Source: Chthoniobacteraceae bacterium
GTDB lineage: Bacteria; Verrucomicrobiota; Verrucomicrobiia; Chthoniobacterales; Chthoniobacteraceae
DNA length: 64,000 bases
Assembly (NCBI GenBank): GCA_947476045.1
Contig: CANJNZ010000001.1
Span: forward strand, 62,001-126,000
Reading direction: 5' to 3'
The notes below the pieces were generated by a model. The model was given only the letters and a program-made list of their open reading frames with translations, was not told the DNA's origin and made no database searches. Below are positions 9,746-19,122 of this stretch, one piece after another. Position numbers and translations under genes: made by a program. Within the stretch, counting starts at the first letter, position 1. The number at the start of each line of letters is the position of its first letter.

Positions 9746-10155
9746 TCAGACTTGGTCACAGGGAACGCCACATTCCAGATGTTTGCGCCGCGGCAAATGT
9801 CCAGCACCTTGGCCACGTATTTGTAGGGCACATTTTCATCGCCGCGCAGGATGATCGCGTAGTCGGGGTTAATCTTCGCAAGTGCGTCCATCTTCACAGC
9901 CAGTTCCTCGTAAGTGACCGGCTTCGTATTCATCACGAGCGAACCGTCCACCTTCACGTTCAGCACCGTCTGGTTCACATCGAGCGAAGGATCGCCGCCG
10001 TGCTCAGCCGTCGGCACCTTCACATCGAGTTCCATTTCCTTGCGGGCAAAATTCCACGTCACGATGAAAAAGCACAGCAGCACGATGAGCACATCCACCA
10101 TCGGAGCGATTTGAAAACCGAGCACGTGAGGCTCGGAGCGGCGGCGAAATTTCAT
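9742..10155 (-). CDS. ExbD/TolR family biopolymer transport protein
   Basis: GFQIAPMVDVLIVLLCFFIVTW TM with conserved Asp, followed by the ExbD periplasmic domain. Confidence 0.92.
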   Translation of the reverse strand: MKFRRRSEPHVLGFQIAPMVDVLIVLLCFFIVTWNFARKEMELDVKVPTAEHGGDPSLDVNQTVLNVKVDGSLVMNTKPVTYEELAVKMDALAKINPDYAIILRGDENVPYKYVAKVLDICRGANIWNVAFPVTKSE

Positions 10156-10167
10156 GACAGGCTTGCT

Positions 10168-11070
10168 TTAAAACTCCTCGTCCAACGCAGCCCTCGAAGG
10201 CTCACGCTTCTTGTTGAAATTCAGCGCCATCAGCCCCACCACGTGGGAACTGGCCACTTCCAAATCCGAAATGAGCCGCTGCACTTTGTTCCGGAAGAAC
10301 GCATAGAAAGCGAACGCCACAATGCCTACAACCAGACCCGCTCCCGTTGCCACAAGCGCCTCCGACACGCCTCCTGCCAGCCCCCAGTCGCGGTTTGCGC
10401 CACCGCTCGCAGGCCCGTTCGCCAGTTCGCCAAAGCTCTTAATAATTCCTACCACCGTGCCAAACAAACCGACCATCGGCGACAGTGTCCCGATGTCCGC
10501 GAGATATGTCACGCGATGCTGGAGCGAAGCCGCCTGCGCCGATCCTTCGCTCTCAGCGACGCTTTTCACCACGTCGAAATTCGCGCTCGGGTTCTTCGTC
10601 AAAAAATCCAGCGTGCGCTGCACCACCCGCGCCACCGCCTCGCCGTGCCGACTCGAAATCGCCAACAACCCGAGGTAATCGCGCTTTTTCAAAAGCACAT
10701 CCGCCGTGTTCATGTAGTGCGAAGTGAGAATCGCCGAGCGACGCAACGTCGCCATGAAAATGAGCACAAACATCACTGTGAGAAAACTCATCACGCCCAG
10801 CGGAATCATCGTCCAGCCGCCATGCTCGATCAGCTTCCAAAGCGAAGTCCCTCCCTGCCCCTGCTCCGGAGGAATGTAAGCCGAACCCGGCTTCTGCACA
10901 GGCTTCGGCGTCAGCTTCGGCCCGTTGATTTGAGTCACCGCATTATCCTTTCCTGCATCCGCAGTTGCTGCCGCCGGCTTGGCCGCCCCCTCCGGTTTTG
11001 CAGGTGCCTGTGCGCAAAGCACGCCGACACAGAGAAACAAAGCCACCAATGCAAATACGAACGATTTCAT
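10168..11070 (-). CDS. MotA/TolQ/ExbB proton channel family protein
   Basis: MKSFVFALVALFLCVGVLCAQ signal, then TM, IGTLSPMVGLFGTVVGIIKSF and AGLVVGIVAFAFYAFF; adjacent to exbD. Start at the second Met of the ORF. Confidence 0.92.
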   Translation of the reverse strand: MKSFVFALVALFLCVGVLCAQAPAKPEGAAKPAAATADAGKDNAVTQINGPKLTPKPVQKPGSAYIPPEQGQGGTSLWKLIEHGGWTMIPLGVMSFLTVMFVLIFMATLRRSAILTSHYMNTADVLLKKRDYLGLLAISSRHGEAVARVVQRTLDFLTKNPSANFDVVKSVAESEGSAQAASLQHRVTYLADIGTLSPMVGLFGTVVGIIKSFGELANGPASGGANRDWGLAGGVSEALVATGAGLVVGIVAFAFYAFFRNKVQRLISDLEVASSHVVGLMALNFNKKREPSRAALDEEF

Positions 11071-11195
11071 GAGTAAAGTGCCGCGCAATGTAGCGCGGCA
11101 CTAACAGGATGCAACATCGGCGGGGTCTTTTTGTAACAGCAAAATTTCCTGTAATTTGATGCGCCCGACGACGCTCTCGCGTCATTTTCTCAAAA

Positions 11196-12263
11196 TCAAT
11201 ACACGCCTTCGACGATTGTCTTTTCCATAGCGCCGAACGGTCGCACTTCGGCGACGCCATCCCATGCGTAGGGGGCGCGAGGGCGGCGACGGAGGGCTTC
11301 GTCGCGTTCGAGAAAGCGCGGCATGAAGAACTCCTTCGTGAGCGTGGTCAGCTCCACGCGTCCCCATGTGTCATAGTCCACGGTTTGCTCGGTGTCGTTC
11401 GGGTTCACAACGCGCAACACGGCGCGCGGCTGCGGAGCGTAGTAGGTGATGGAAAAATTGTCCTCTTTCGTCAGTGGCACGCTCGCCGCGAGCCCCATGA
11501 GTGTATTGCCGTAAGTCGGGTAGAAGCCGATGCGACCCTCCAGCACTTCCTCGATGATAAAGCGCACATATTGCGGGAGCATCGTGGTGCCGCCGCAGAA
11601 CACACCACGAATGCCCGCCTCGTAGAGGTCCACCTTTTCCGCGAGCGCTTCGAGCAACTTCGGTGTCGTGAAGAGGCCGGTGACTTTGCGGTGCTTCAAA
11701 ATAACCGCAGCCTGATCCACGACATGCTCCATGTAATGCTTGGCAGGCTCGAACAACTTCTTGGAAATCAGTTTTTTCACCCAGCGCGGATCGAGGTCTA
11801 TGAAGTAGCAAGATGAGCCGCGCACATGCGCCAGATGCTCGATGGCCAGCCGCAGCCGGCGCGGCCCCGTCGGCCCCATCATCAGCCATGCGCCGCCACG
11901 TGGAAAATGCTCATCGTTCAGCTTGTCGGAGAACTCCGAGTAATCCACGCGGAAGTCGTTCCAGCCGATGCGCTGCTTGGGCATCCCCGTCGTGCCGCCT
12001 GTCTCGAAAATATTGAACGGTTTCCCTTTGAATTCCTTCGGCACCCAAACCTCCGGCTGTAAATCACGGAGCCATTCGTCCTGAAAATGCGGGAACTTTT
12101 TCACATCCTCGAAAGTCGTGACCTCCTTGCGCGGGTCGAAGTTTTTTCCCATCCAATCCAACCAGAAAGGACATCCCGTCTCCGGCGAAAAATGCCACGC
12201 GATAATCTCGCGCAGATGTGCATCAAGGGCGGCTTTGGCTTGTTCGGTTGTTTGCTGAATCAT
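11196..12263 (-). CDS. AMP-binding / phenylacetate-CoA ligase-like enzyme
   Basis: ETGGTTGMPKQRIGW P-loop-like motif and FYPTYGNTLMG; 355 aa. Confidence 0.75.
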   Translation of the reverse strand: MIQQTTEQAKAALDAHLREIIAWHFSPETGCPFWLDWMGKNFDPRKEVTTFEDVKKFPHFQDEWLRDLQPEVWVPKEFKGKPFNIFETGGTTGMPKQRIGWNDFRVDYSEFSDKLNDEHFPRGGAWLMMGPTGPRRLRLAIEHLAHVRGSSCYFIDLDPRWVKKLISKKLFEPAKHYMEHVVDQAAVILKHRKVTGLFTTPKLLEALAEKVDLYEAGIRGVFCGGTTMLPQYVRFIIEEVLEGRIGFYPTYGNTLMGLAASVPLTKEDNFSITYYAPQPRAVLRVVNPNDTEQTVDYDTWGRVELTTLTKEFFMPRFLERDEALRRRPRAPYAWDGVAEVRPFGAMEKTIVEGVY

Positions 12264-12284
12264 GACTGAAGTTATGTGTGAAAA

Positions 12285-13787
12285 TTACTCGTTGGCTTCT
12301 GCCTTTGGCTCGGGGAGCATGAAGCTGAGGATGGCTCCGATAAGCGCGTAGATGCCGGCGACGCAGGCTCCGACGATGGCGATTTTTGCAGCGCTGGGCG
12401 GGTTGGATTCGGAGAGGGTGATGGTGAGCCACGCGGCGGCGGTGCCGATGACTCGCCCGCCGATGTTTGCAGCGAAGCTCTCGCCGGTTCCGCGCAGATG
12501 CACGGGGAAGACGAGCGGGATGTAATTTCCCCAGAATGAAAACTGCGCGATGGTGAGCAGGCCGGCGAGGAAGATGCCGGCTTTGATCCACACGAGGTTG
12601 TCGCCGCCGAGGTTCCCGGAGAGCCACATGAAAAAGAACGGCACGAAGAGCATCGCAGGCACGAGGAAAAGTCTCAGCAGCACGCGGCGGCTGAGGATGA
12701 CTGTGGCGAGGACGGCGAAAATCACGCGACCTGTGAGGCCGCCGATCTCCTGGGCGGTGGAAACTTTGGCCACTGCTTCGTCGCTGGCGTTTCCCGCGAT
12801 CTGGCGCTTCTGCGCGGGTGTGAGTTCGGGTTTGCCCGCTGCTTTTGCGTCCGCGACGGCCTTCCCGACTGCGGCTTTGGCGGTGGCGATGATTTCCTTT
12901 TGCCCGCGCTCGGCGGGCGTGCCGACGGCCTGTGCGCCGATGATTTGCGGGAGTTGCTGGATGGCTCCAAAGGCGATGCCGTAGCTGGCCGCGAAGACGA
13001 GCGTGGTGATGATCGTCGTGCGTGCGAGCGCGGGGCTGAACAGTTCGCGGATGCTCGGGCGCTTGAGCACGCCGGCCTCGCGTTTTTTCTGCCACTCGGG
13101 CGACTCCGGAAGGAATGGCCGGATGAGGATGAGCGGGAGCGCGGGAATGACGCCGGAAATGAGCGTGTAACGCCATGCTTCATGTCCGCCATGAATCGAG
13201 GGAAGGCTGAGCGCCCACTTGGCCGCGGCGATGTTTGCCAGCGCGACGAGGATGCCGCCCAACGAGGAAAACGCCTGCGTGTAGCCGAGCACTTTTTCGC
13301 GGCGGTGCGGGTTTGTGAAAAGCTCCGCGAGCCACGCCACAGCTGCGACGAATTCCACGCACACGCCGATGAAAACCAGACAGCGGAATATAAGAAGTTG
13401 CTCCAGGCTCGTGGCGAAACCCGCAGCGCAAGCAGCGCCCGCGTAGAGCAGGATGCTGAAGGTGAGCACGCGACGACGACCGAGCAGGTCGGTGAGATAA
13501 CCGCCGAGAAGGCCGAAGACGCCGCCTGCGATTGCCGGCACGAAAAAAAGCATCCGCGCCCAATGGACATACATTTCACCGCCGGGCAGCCATTTTGCCA
13601 TCGCCTCGGGACGCGGCATTCCGCCCGCGACCATCTGCTCCACCAAAGGAACACTCAACGCGGCCATCGCCGGCTTGATGATGAGCGGCAGCATCAGCAG
13701 TTCGTAGATGTCGAAGGCGAAACCTATTGAGGCGATGATGCAGATGAGCCACTGCGTGCGTGTGAGGCCGGATGTCTGGTTTTCCAT
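12285..13787 (-). CDS. MFS transporter (sugar/aromatic-acid type) with an extended Ala/Lys-rich loop
   Basis: 500 aa, about 12 TM; GGYLTDLLGRRRVL motif A; FLPESPEW. Confidence 0.9.
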   Translation of the reverse strand: MENQTSGLTRTQWLICIIASIGFAFDIYELLMLPLIIKPAMAALSVPLVEQMVAGGMPRPEAMAKWLPGGEMYVHWARMLFFVPAIAGGVFGLLGGYLTDLLGRRRVLTFSILLYAGAACAAGFATSLEQLLIFRCLVFIGVCVEFVAAVAWLAELFTNPHRREKVLGYTQAFSSLGGILVALANIAAAKWALSLPSIHGGHEAWRYTLISGVIPALPLILIRPFLPESPEWQKKREAGVLKRPSIRELFSPALARTTIITTLVFAASYGIAFGAIQQLPQIIGAQAVGTPAERGQKEIIATAKAAVGKAVADAKAAGKPELTPAQKRQIAGNASDEAVAKVSTAQEIGGLTGRVIFAVLATVILSRRVLLRLFLVPAMLFVPFFFMWLSGNLGGDNLVWIKAGIFLAGLLTIAQFSFWGNYIPLVFPVHLRGTGESFAANIGGRVIGTAAAWLTITLSESNPPSAAKIAIVGACVAGIYALIGAILSFMLPEPKAEANE

Positions 13788-13801
13788 GGTGGAAATTGCG
13801 G

Positions 13802-15382
13802 CTACTTTTGCTGTGCGTCTGGCTTTGCACCTTCGGAAACCGCGTAGAGATGCGTCTGCGTGCTGATGTAGAGCGTGCCGTTGGCGACGACCGGCGTGGA
13901 GAGGATCGGCGCGCCCATATTCACTTCATTGAGCACCTTTTTTTCCTTCGCAGCAGCGAAGATGCACAGGTCGCCGTCCTCGTCGCCGATGTAAACTTTT
14001 CCGTCCACGACCATCGGCGAGCCCCAGATGTGCGCCTGCATGTCGTGCTGCCACTGGAGCTTTCCGGTTTTCGTATCAATGCAATAGACGAAGCCGCTGT
14101 AGTCGCCGATGAAAAGCAGGTCGGTCGCGGGGTCAATCGCCACCGTGCTGATGCTGCGTTTGATGTCCTTGAAATCCCACACGAGCGCCGACTTGGTCAC
14201 GTCGCCCTTCGCTCCTTTTGGATCAATACACAAGAGACGGCCAACGCCTTCGCCGTGCTCAGGATCCTGGCCGACTGCGACATAGATTTTGTCTTTGTAG
14301 AAAACAGGCGTCGCAATGATTTCGCTCGGGCCATCGGGCGCTGGATATTTGATTTTCTTGCCGGTCTTGTCCGTTTTGTAGGCATCGAGCACGGCGTCGA
14401 ATTTCCACAGCATCTTGAACACGCCGCCATCCGCGCCCTTCTCCGGCACCGCGTCGAACGCATACAGAAAGCCGTCGCCGCCGCCGAAAAACACCTGCCA
14501 TTTTCCATCCACCATGCCCGCGCTCGGCGAGGCCCACTGTCCGTGGAAAATGTGCGGCCCGATCTTGGCGTCGTCTTCGCCGAGTAGTTCGCCCGTCTTT
14601 TTATCCAGCACGATGAAGCTCGGTGCTTGCGGAGCGGGAATCGTGACGTGCGACCAGTCCTGACCGTTGCTTGTGCAGACATACACGCGGTTGTCGAGAA
14701 TCAGCGGCGAGCTGTTCGAGGCGTTGTGCGGGAACACGCCGAGTTCGTCCATCATGTCGTATTTCCAAAGGATGTCGGCGTCCTTCGCCGCCGCCTCGAC
14801 CTTCGGCTTCGCTGGTCCCGGCATATACTGGCCTTCGTCTTTAAATTTCCCGTCGTTACCGTTCTTCTGCCCCTCAGCATCGAGCGCCACGACCTCGCAG
14901 CGACTCGTCACGGAATAGAGCGTATTGCCCTCGACGAACGGCGCGCTGAGATAGCCGAGATACTCCCAGTCATTCACCTTCCCCGACGCGAGTTTCGGCA
15001 CCGTGAACTGCCATTTTAATTCGCCCGTCTTTTCCTCCAGCGCGAGGAGCACCGACTTGTCGTCCTTGAAGCGCGGGTCGCGAACGCCGGCGTTGTTCGT
15101 GCCGATATAAACGGTGTTATAAGCGACGACCGTGTTGCCGTAAGTCTGCGAGCCGAGCTTCGCGATCCACTTCACGTTTTGCGTGGTGGACATATCAATC
15201 TCCTCGCTGTTTTTCTTAAATTTCCCCGGCTCGAATTTCGCAGGAATCCCCTTCGCATCGGAATACATGTTGCGCCCCGGATCGCCACCACCCCAAGCCG
15301 GCCAATCGGCGGCGTAGAGTGCTGTGGTAAAAGCGACGCCAGCCAGCGCGGCGGCGGTGAGTTTGCTCTTAATCATGTTCAT
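13802..15382 (-). CDS. PQQ-binding-like beta-propeller repeat protein
   Basis: Signal peptide, DWPAWGGGDPGRNMYS, repeated LLFIGDYSGFVYCIDTKTGKLQWQ-type blades. Confidence 0.9.
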   Translation of the reverse strand: MNMIKSKLTAAALAGVAFTTALYAADWPAWGGGDPGRNMYSDAKGIPAKFEPGKFKKNSEEIDMSTTQNVKWIAKLGSQTYGNTVVAYNTVYIGTNNAGVRDPRFKDDKSVLLALEEKTGELKWQFTVPKLASGKVNDWEYLGYLSAPFVEGNTLYSVTSRCEVVALDAEGQKNGNDGKFKDEGQYMPGPAKPKVEAAAKDADILWKYDMMDELGVFPHNASNSSPLILDNRVYVCTSNGQDWSHVTIPAPQAPSFIVLDKKTGELLGEDDAKIGPHIFHGQWASPSAGMVDGKWQVFFGGGDGFLYAFDAVPEKGADGGVFKMLWKFDAVLDAYKTDKTGKKIKYPAPDGPSEIIATPVFYKDKIYVAVGQDPEHGEGVGRLLCIDPKGAKGDVTKSALVWDFKDIKRSISTVAIDPATDLLFIGDYSGFVYCIDTKTGKLQWQHDMQAHIWGSPMVVDGKVYIGDEDGDLCIFAAAKEKKVLNEVNMGAPILSTPVVANGTLYISTQTHLYAVSEGAKPDAQQK

Positions 15383-15398
15383 AATCTTATTCTTATTC
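15373..15398. repeat. Left inverted arm flanking the four-helix-bundle gene
   Basis: tcatgttcataatcttattcttattc; its reverse complement matches 15881..15906 at 22/26 positions by eye. Confidence 0.7.
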
Positions 15399-15869
15399 TC
15401 GGTTCGTTTCTGAAAATCGCTTCGCCCTCCGCTTGGCGGAGTATTTCACTGGCGTGCGTGGGGTGTTAAAAACATCGCCACTGCTGCTTCCCGGCTCCTC
15501 AAACAAACGGTCGTCCGAATTCGCACGGATGAGCCCGAACAACATCGAGGTGATTTCCACGAGCGTGTCTTTTCCTTGCGCAACGTCTCCGGCTTGAGCC
15601 TTTCCTTTTGCAACGAGCACGTCGAGACACGCCGAACACTCAAGTGCCGAGCCGCGAGCGATGTCGAAGAACCGGCAGCGATCCGCACTGGTGAACTTAC
15701 CATTGCCCTCGGCAATGTTGAGCGGAACCGAGGTGCTTGCCCGGTCGAGCTGATCGCGGACAGAGTAAGATTTTGGCAAACAATCCAAGAGCGGCTCTGC
15801 CCAAGAAATGAACGCTAGACTGCGCTGGTAAACTTGCAGCTTTTCGTGATCGAGAGAGCGACGCGACAT
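15393..15869 (-). CDS. Four-helix-bundle protein (23S rRNA intervening-sequence protein family)
   Basis: LDHEKLQVYQRSLAFISW...YSVRDQLDRASTSVPLNIAEGNGKFTSADRCRFFDIARGSALECSACLDVL, a characteristic family signature. Confidence 0.9.
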   Translation of the reverse strand: MSRRSLDHEKLQVYQRSLAFISWAEPLLDCLPKSYSVRDQLDRASTSVPLNIAEGNGKFTSADRCRFFDIARGSALECSACLDVLVAKGKAQAGDVAQGKDTLVEITSMLFGLIRANSDDRLFEEPGSSSGDVFNTPRTPVKYSAKRRAKRFSETNRE

Positions 15870-15880
15870 GGATGACGGGA

Positions 15881-15906
15881 GATTAAGAATAGGATTATGA
15901 ATACGA
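15881..15906. repeat. Right inverted arm flanking the four-helix-bundle gene
   Basis: gattaagaataggattatgaatacga; inverted partner of 15373..15398. Confidence 0.7.
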
Positions 15907-15921
15907 ATAAGAAGGAGGCGC

Positions 15922-18435
15922 TTAGTTCGCTTTCACTTCGATGTTATCAATCCATGCGCGCTGCTCCTGCGGGCTGAGGGAGTAGATGCCGGGTGAGCCG
16001 TTGGTGTGGGCGAATTTGTCGGCAAGTTCAATGGTCCATGCATCGGGTTCGGTGTCGGCTTTTTTCCACGCCTTGGCGCGGACGGTGCCGCTGCCGTCGG
16101 ACTTCACGTCCACGCGGACTTTGAGGCGATACCACTCGTTCGGCGTGAGGGTGAAGGGCTGGACTTCCTTGATGCGCGCAAGGTTTGAGCTGACTTCGAT
16201 TTCGCGTGCGTTGCCGCGCAGGACGACGAGGTAGCGCTGGTTGATGAGACCGATGTCGGACATCTTGCGTTTGTTGCCCTCGGTGAGCACGTCGGCCTCG
16301 ATGGTGTAGTTCTTCATGTCCGGGTGGCCGATGAAGACCTGTGCGCGCTGAAACAATTTGTGATCAATCGTTTTGCAGAGCGCTTTGTTGTCGCCCTCGC
16401 CGGGAGCCTTGCGCACCTCGAAGCGGAACCGCGCGCCGTTCCATGCGAGCGGCGGATAAGAAAAGGCGGTTGGCTCTTCGATCACGTTCCAATTCGTCGG
16501 GCCGGGCTGCGGCGCTGGCTTGCCGGGTTCGGCAGGCGCGAGCGCGGTGGGTTCGTTACCGATGCCGGGGCCGGTCTTTTCCTTTAACTCGGTGGATTCA
16601 AAATCAATTTTGATCGGGAGGCTCGGCAGCACTTTGCCGCGCATCGTGCCGGTGACTTTTTCGTCGGCCTTGAGCACGGCTTGGAATGCGCCCGCGCTGC
16701 CCGCGGGTTTTGCATCGGCGGTGAGTTTTCCGTTCGCGTCGAAAGTGCCGTTCATCGTGGCTTTCACGAGCGCGGTCGGCGGGATGTAGGTGTCAATTTT
16801 CACACCATCGAGCGCGACGTTTTCGTTGAGCGTGAAACCGAGTGCATCCAATCCACGCACGCGCACCTGCGCGCTCTGCCCGGGACGCAACAGCACTTCA
16901 TTTGGGATGAGCTGGAGCTTTGCTGGGGCGGCAGTTTTTGTGACATCCGGCCATTCAGCGCTCTTCCACTCCACCTTCTTCGCCCCCGCGTTGTCGCCCT
17001 TCTTTCCAAACGCGTAGAGCTTCTTGTCCGTCTGCACGTAGAGCTTGCCGTTGTATGCAATGGGCGAGCCGAAGCAGCGGCCCGTGAGCTTCGTGCGGCT
17101 GAGCACTTCGGCGTCCTTCGCGCCGGGCTTGAAGACCAGGAGTTCGCCGTCGCCGCCATCGTTTTCCGCGCCCGCCGCCTGCCCCTCGGCACCGGCGATG
17201 TAAAAAGCGACGTAGAGTTTTCCATCGGCGAAAAACGGCGAAGACTGCCGCTGCTCAGCACCGAGTTTTTTTCTCCAAAGCACTTCGCCGCTGTCGGCGT
17301 TCACGGCGGCGACTTCACCCGTGCCGCTCACTTCGTAGAGCGTGTTGCCCACGAGGCACGGCGAGCTGGCGAGATTGCCGAGCGGGTTGCGCCATTGTTC
17401 GAGTTCCTTCGGCGAAAAGATGCGCATTCCCGGCGGGACGGCGTTGATCGAGGGAATCGTGGCCTTCGATGTTTCGTCGGCTTTCGGCAGGCGATACGAA
17501 GCAGTGCGGCCCACCTCGGTGGTGTCCACGTTTTCCGACTCGTGCGAAATGATCAGCGAATCCTTGTAGAGAATCGGCGAGGCGTTGATGCCGCCTTTCG
17601 CGCCTGCTTTTGCCGCGGGGAAACGGAACAGCGGGTCGCCGGTGCGCGCATTGATGCACGCGACGGACGAATCGCCGCACGCGGTGAAAAGCACGCGTTT
17701 GCCATCGAGAAACGAGAACGTCGGCTGCGAGAAAGTGTTGTCCTGTGGGCGGTCGGCGGGCGACGAGAGCCAGACGAGTTCACCCGTTTTTTTATCGAAG
17801 GCAAACATGCGGTCGCCCGCCGGGCCGTTCGCGCCCCAGCCGCTCGTGACGCCGCGTGTGATGACCAGTTCGCGGTCAATCGCCGGCGTCGCCGTGCGCG
17901 AGTTTGGGAACGTGAGGCGTCCGTATTCCTCCATCATCGAGTGCTGCCACACGACCTTGCCCTCCGCCGTGAAACACGAGAGCAGCCCCTGCGTGCCTTG
18001 CACGAAAACGTTGCCCGTCTCCGGATCAATCGTCGGCGCGCTCGTCGAATAGCGCAGGTAAATCGTGTCGCTGAGGAAATCGTTTTCCAGATGCTGCCAC
18101 AGCAGCTTCCCCGTCTCCGCGTCGAAGCAACTCACGCCCTCGCGCAGATCCTTGCCCTCGCCCACGTAGCCGTTGATGTAGAGTTTGCCGTTCGCGATCA
18201 CCGGCGTGCTCTGGCCGGGAAAATCCGCCGTCCACAGCGGTTTCTTCGCGTCCACTTTGTCGGGCAGTCCCGTCTCCGGCGAAGTTCCATTTTGATCCGG
18301 CCCGCGCCACGAGAGCCAGCCTGCGACCTTCGCGGCATCAGACTTCGCGGCAGGCGTATCCTTTTTTGCAGCGTGTGAAACGGAGAGCGCGCAGGCGATG
18401 GCGAGTGCGACAGATGGAGCGAGACGGAGCTTCAT
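15922..18435 (-). CDS. Large PQQ-like beta-propeller protein
   Basis: Starts MKLRLAPSVALAIACALSVSHA; WRGPDQNGTSPETGLP, GVSCFDAETGKLLWQH; C-terminal jelly-roll-like segment FIGHPDMKNYTIEADVL. Start chosen at the internal Met with a good signal peptide. Confidence 0.88.
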   Translation of the reverse strand: MKLRLAPSVALAIACALSVSHAAKKDTPAAKSDAAKVAGWLSWRGPDQNGTSPETGLPDKVDAKKPLWTADFPGQSTPVIANGKLYINGYVGEGKDLREGVSCFDAETGKLLWQHLENDFLSDTIYLRYSTSAPTIDPETGNVFVQGTQGLLSCFTAEGKVVWQHSMMEEYGRLTFPNSRTATPAIDRELVITRGVTSGWGANGPAGDRMFAFDKKTGELVWLSSPADRPQDNTFSQPTFSFLDGKRVLFTACGDSSVACINARTGDPLFRFPAAKAGAKGGINASPILYKDSLIISHESENVDTTEVGRTASYRLPKADETSKATIPSINAVPPGMRIFSPKELEQWRNPLGNLASSPCLVGNTLYEVSGTGEVAAVNADSGEVLWRKKLGAEQRQSSPFFADGKLYVAFYIAGAEGQAAGAENDGGDGELLVFKPGAKDAEVLSRTKLTGRCFGSPIAYNGKLYVQTDKKLYAFGKKGDNAGAKKVEWKSAEWPDVTKTAAPAKLQLIPNEVLLRPGQSAQVRVRGLDALGFTLNENVALDGVKIDTYIPPTALVKATMNGTFDANGKLTADAKPAGSAGAFQAVLKADEKVTGTMRGKVLPSLPIKIDFESTELKEKTGPGIGNEPTALAPAEPGKPAPQPGPTNWNVIEEPTAFSYPPLAWNGARFRFEVRKAPGEGDNKALCKTIDHKLFQRAQVFIGHPDMKNYTIEADVLTEGNKRKMSDIGLINQRYLVVLRGNAREIEVSSNLARIKEVQPFTLTPNEWYRLKVRVDVKSDGSGTVRAKAWKKADTEPDAWTIELADKFAHTNGSPGIYSLSPQEQRAWIDNIEVKAN

Positions 18436-18590
18436 GGCGATAAACGGCGCGGGGTTTGTCGCGCCAGTGGCGAGCGGTGTAGTTCGCAGAAAAGGGAGAG
18501 TCAAATACTACTTACACGTATTATTTTTCACCCGCCTCCCTCTCGCGGCAAACCTTGCCAGCGCGTGCGGCTTCCTCTTTCCTCCGCACC

Positions 18591-19055
18591 ATGCCAGACG
18601 ACCCATCGCCCGCTCCCAATTCGCCTCGCCGCCTGCCTCCGCTGCTCCGGCGCGCGTGGTATTCGCTCAATCAGGTCTTCCGCCAGCGCATCGCCCACCT
18701 CGGCCTCACGCCCGACCAATACAGCATCCTGCGCTGGCTCAGCGAAGGCGACCCGCGCGGCCTCACCCAGCAGACCATCACCTACCTCATGGCCAGCGAC
18801 CCCAACACCATCACCTCCACCCTTCAGCGCATGGAAAAAAGCGGCCTCATCTCCCGCAACGCCCACGAGAGCGACAAACGCGCCCGCCGCGTCCGCATCG
18901 AAGCCGCCGGACGCCGCATCTTCGCCCAGGCCTTCGACGTGGCCAAAGCCCTCCAATCCGAAACCCTCGACGCCCTCCCCAAATCCAGACGCGAACGCTT
19001 CCTAAAAGACCTCGAACTCATCGCCGACGCGTGTGCGGCTGCGCAGCAAAAGTAG
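18591..19055 (+). CDS. MarR family transcriptional regulator
   Basis: LGLTPDQYSILRWLSEGDPRGLTQQTITYLMASDPNTITSTLQRMEKSGLISRNAHESDKRARRVRIEAAGRRIF; winged-helix MarR signature. Start uncertain (18555 or 18591). Confidence 0.9.
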   Translation: MPDDPSPAPNSPRRLPPLLRRAWYSLNQVFRQRIAHLGLTPDQYSILRWLSEGDPRGLTQQTITYLMASDPNTITSTLQRMEKSGLISRNAHESDKRARRVRIEAAGRRIFAQAFDVAKALQSETLDALPKSRRERFLKDLELIADACAAAQQK

Positions 19056-19122
19056 AATTAAAAACCTGCCTGCCCGATCGATAGGCTGTGTGATATGGTA
19101 AGTTTCCTTTTGACGGTAGAAC

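Noticed and set aside
16681-18378. 565-aa plus-strand ORF opposite the large PQQ protein
   Set aside because: Shadow frame of a clear propeller gene; Arg/Ala-rich with no domain signature.
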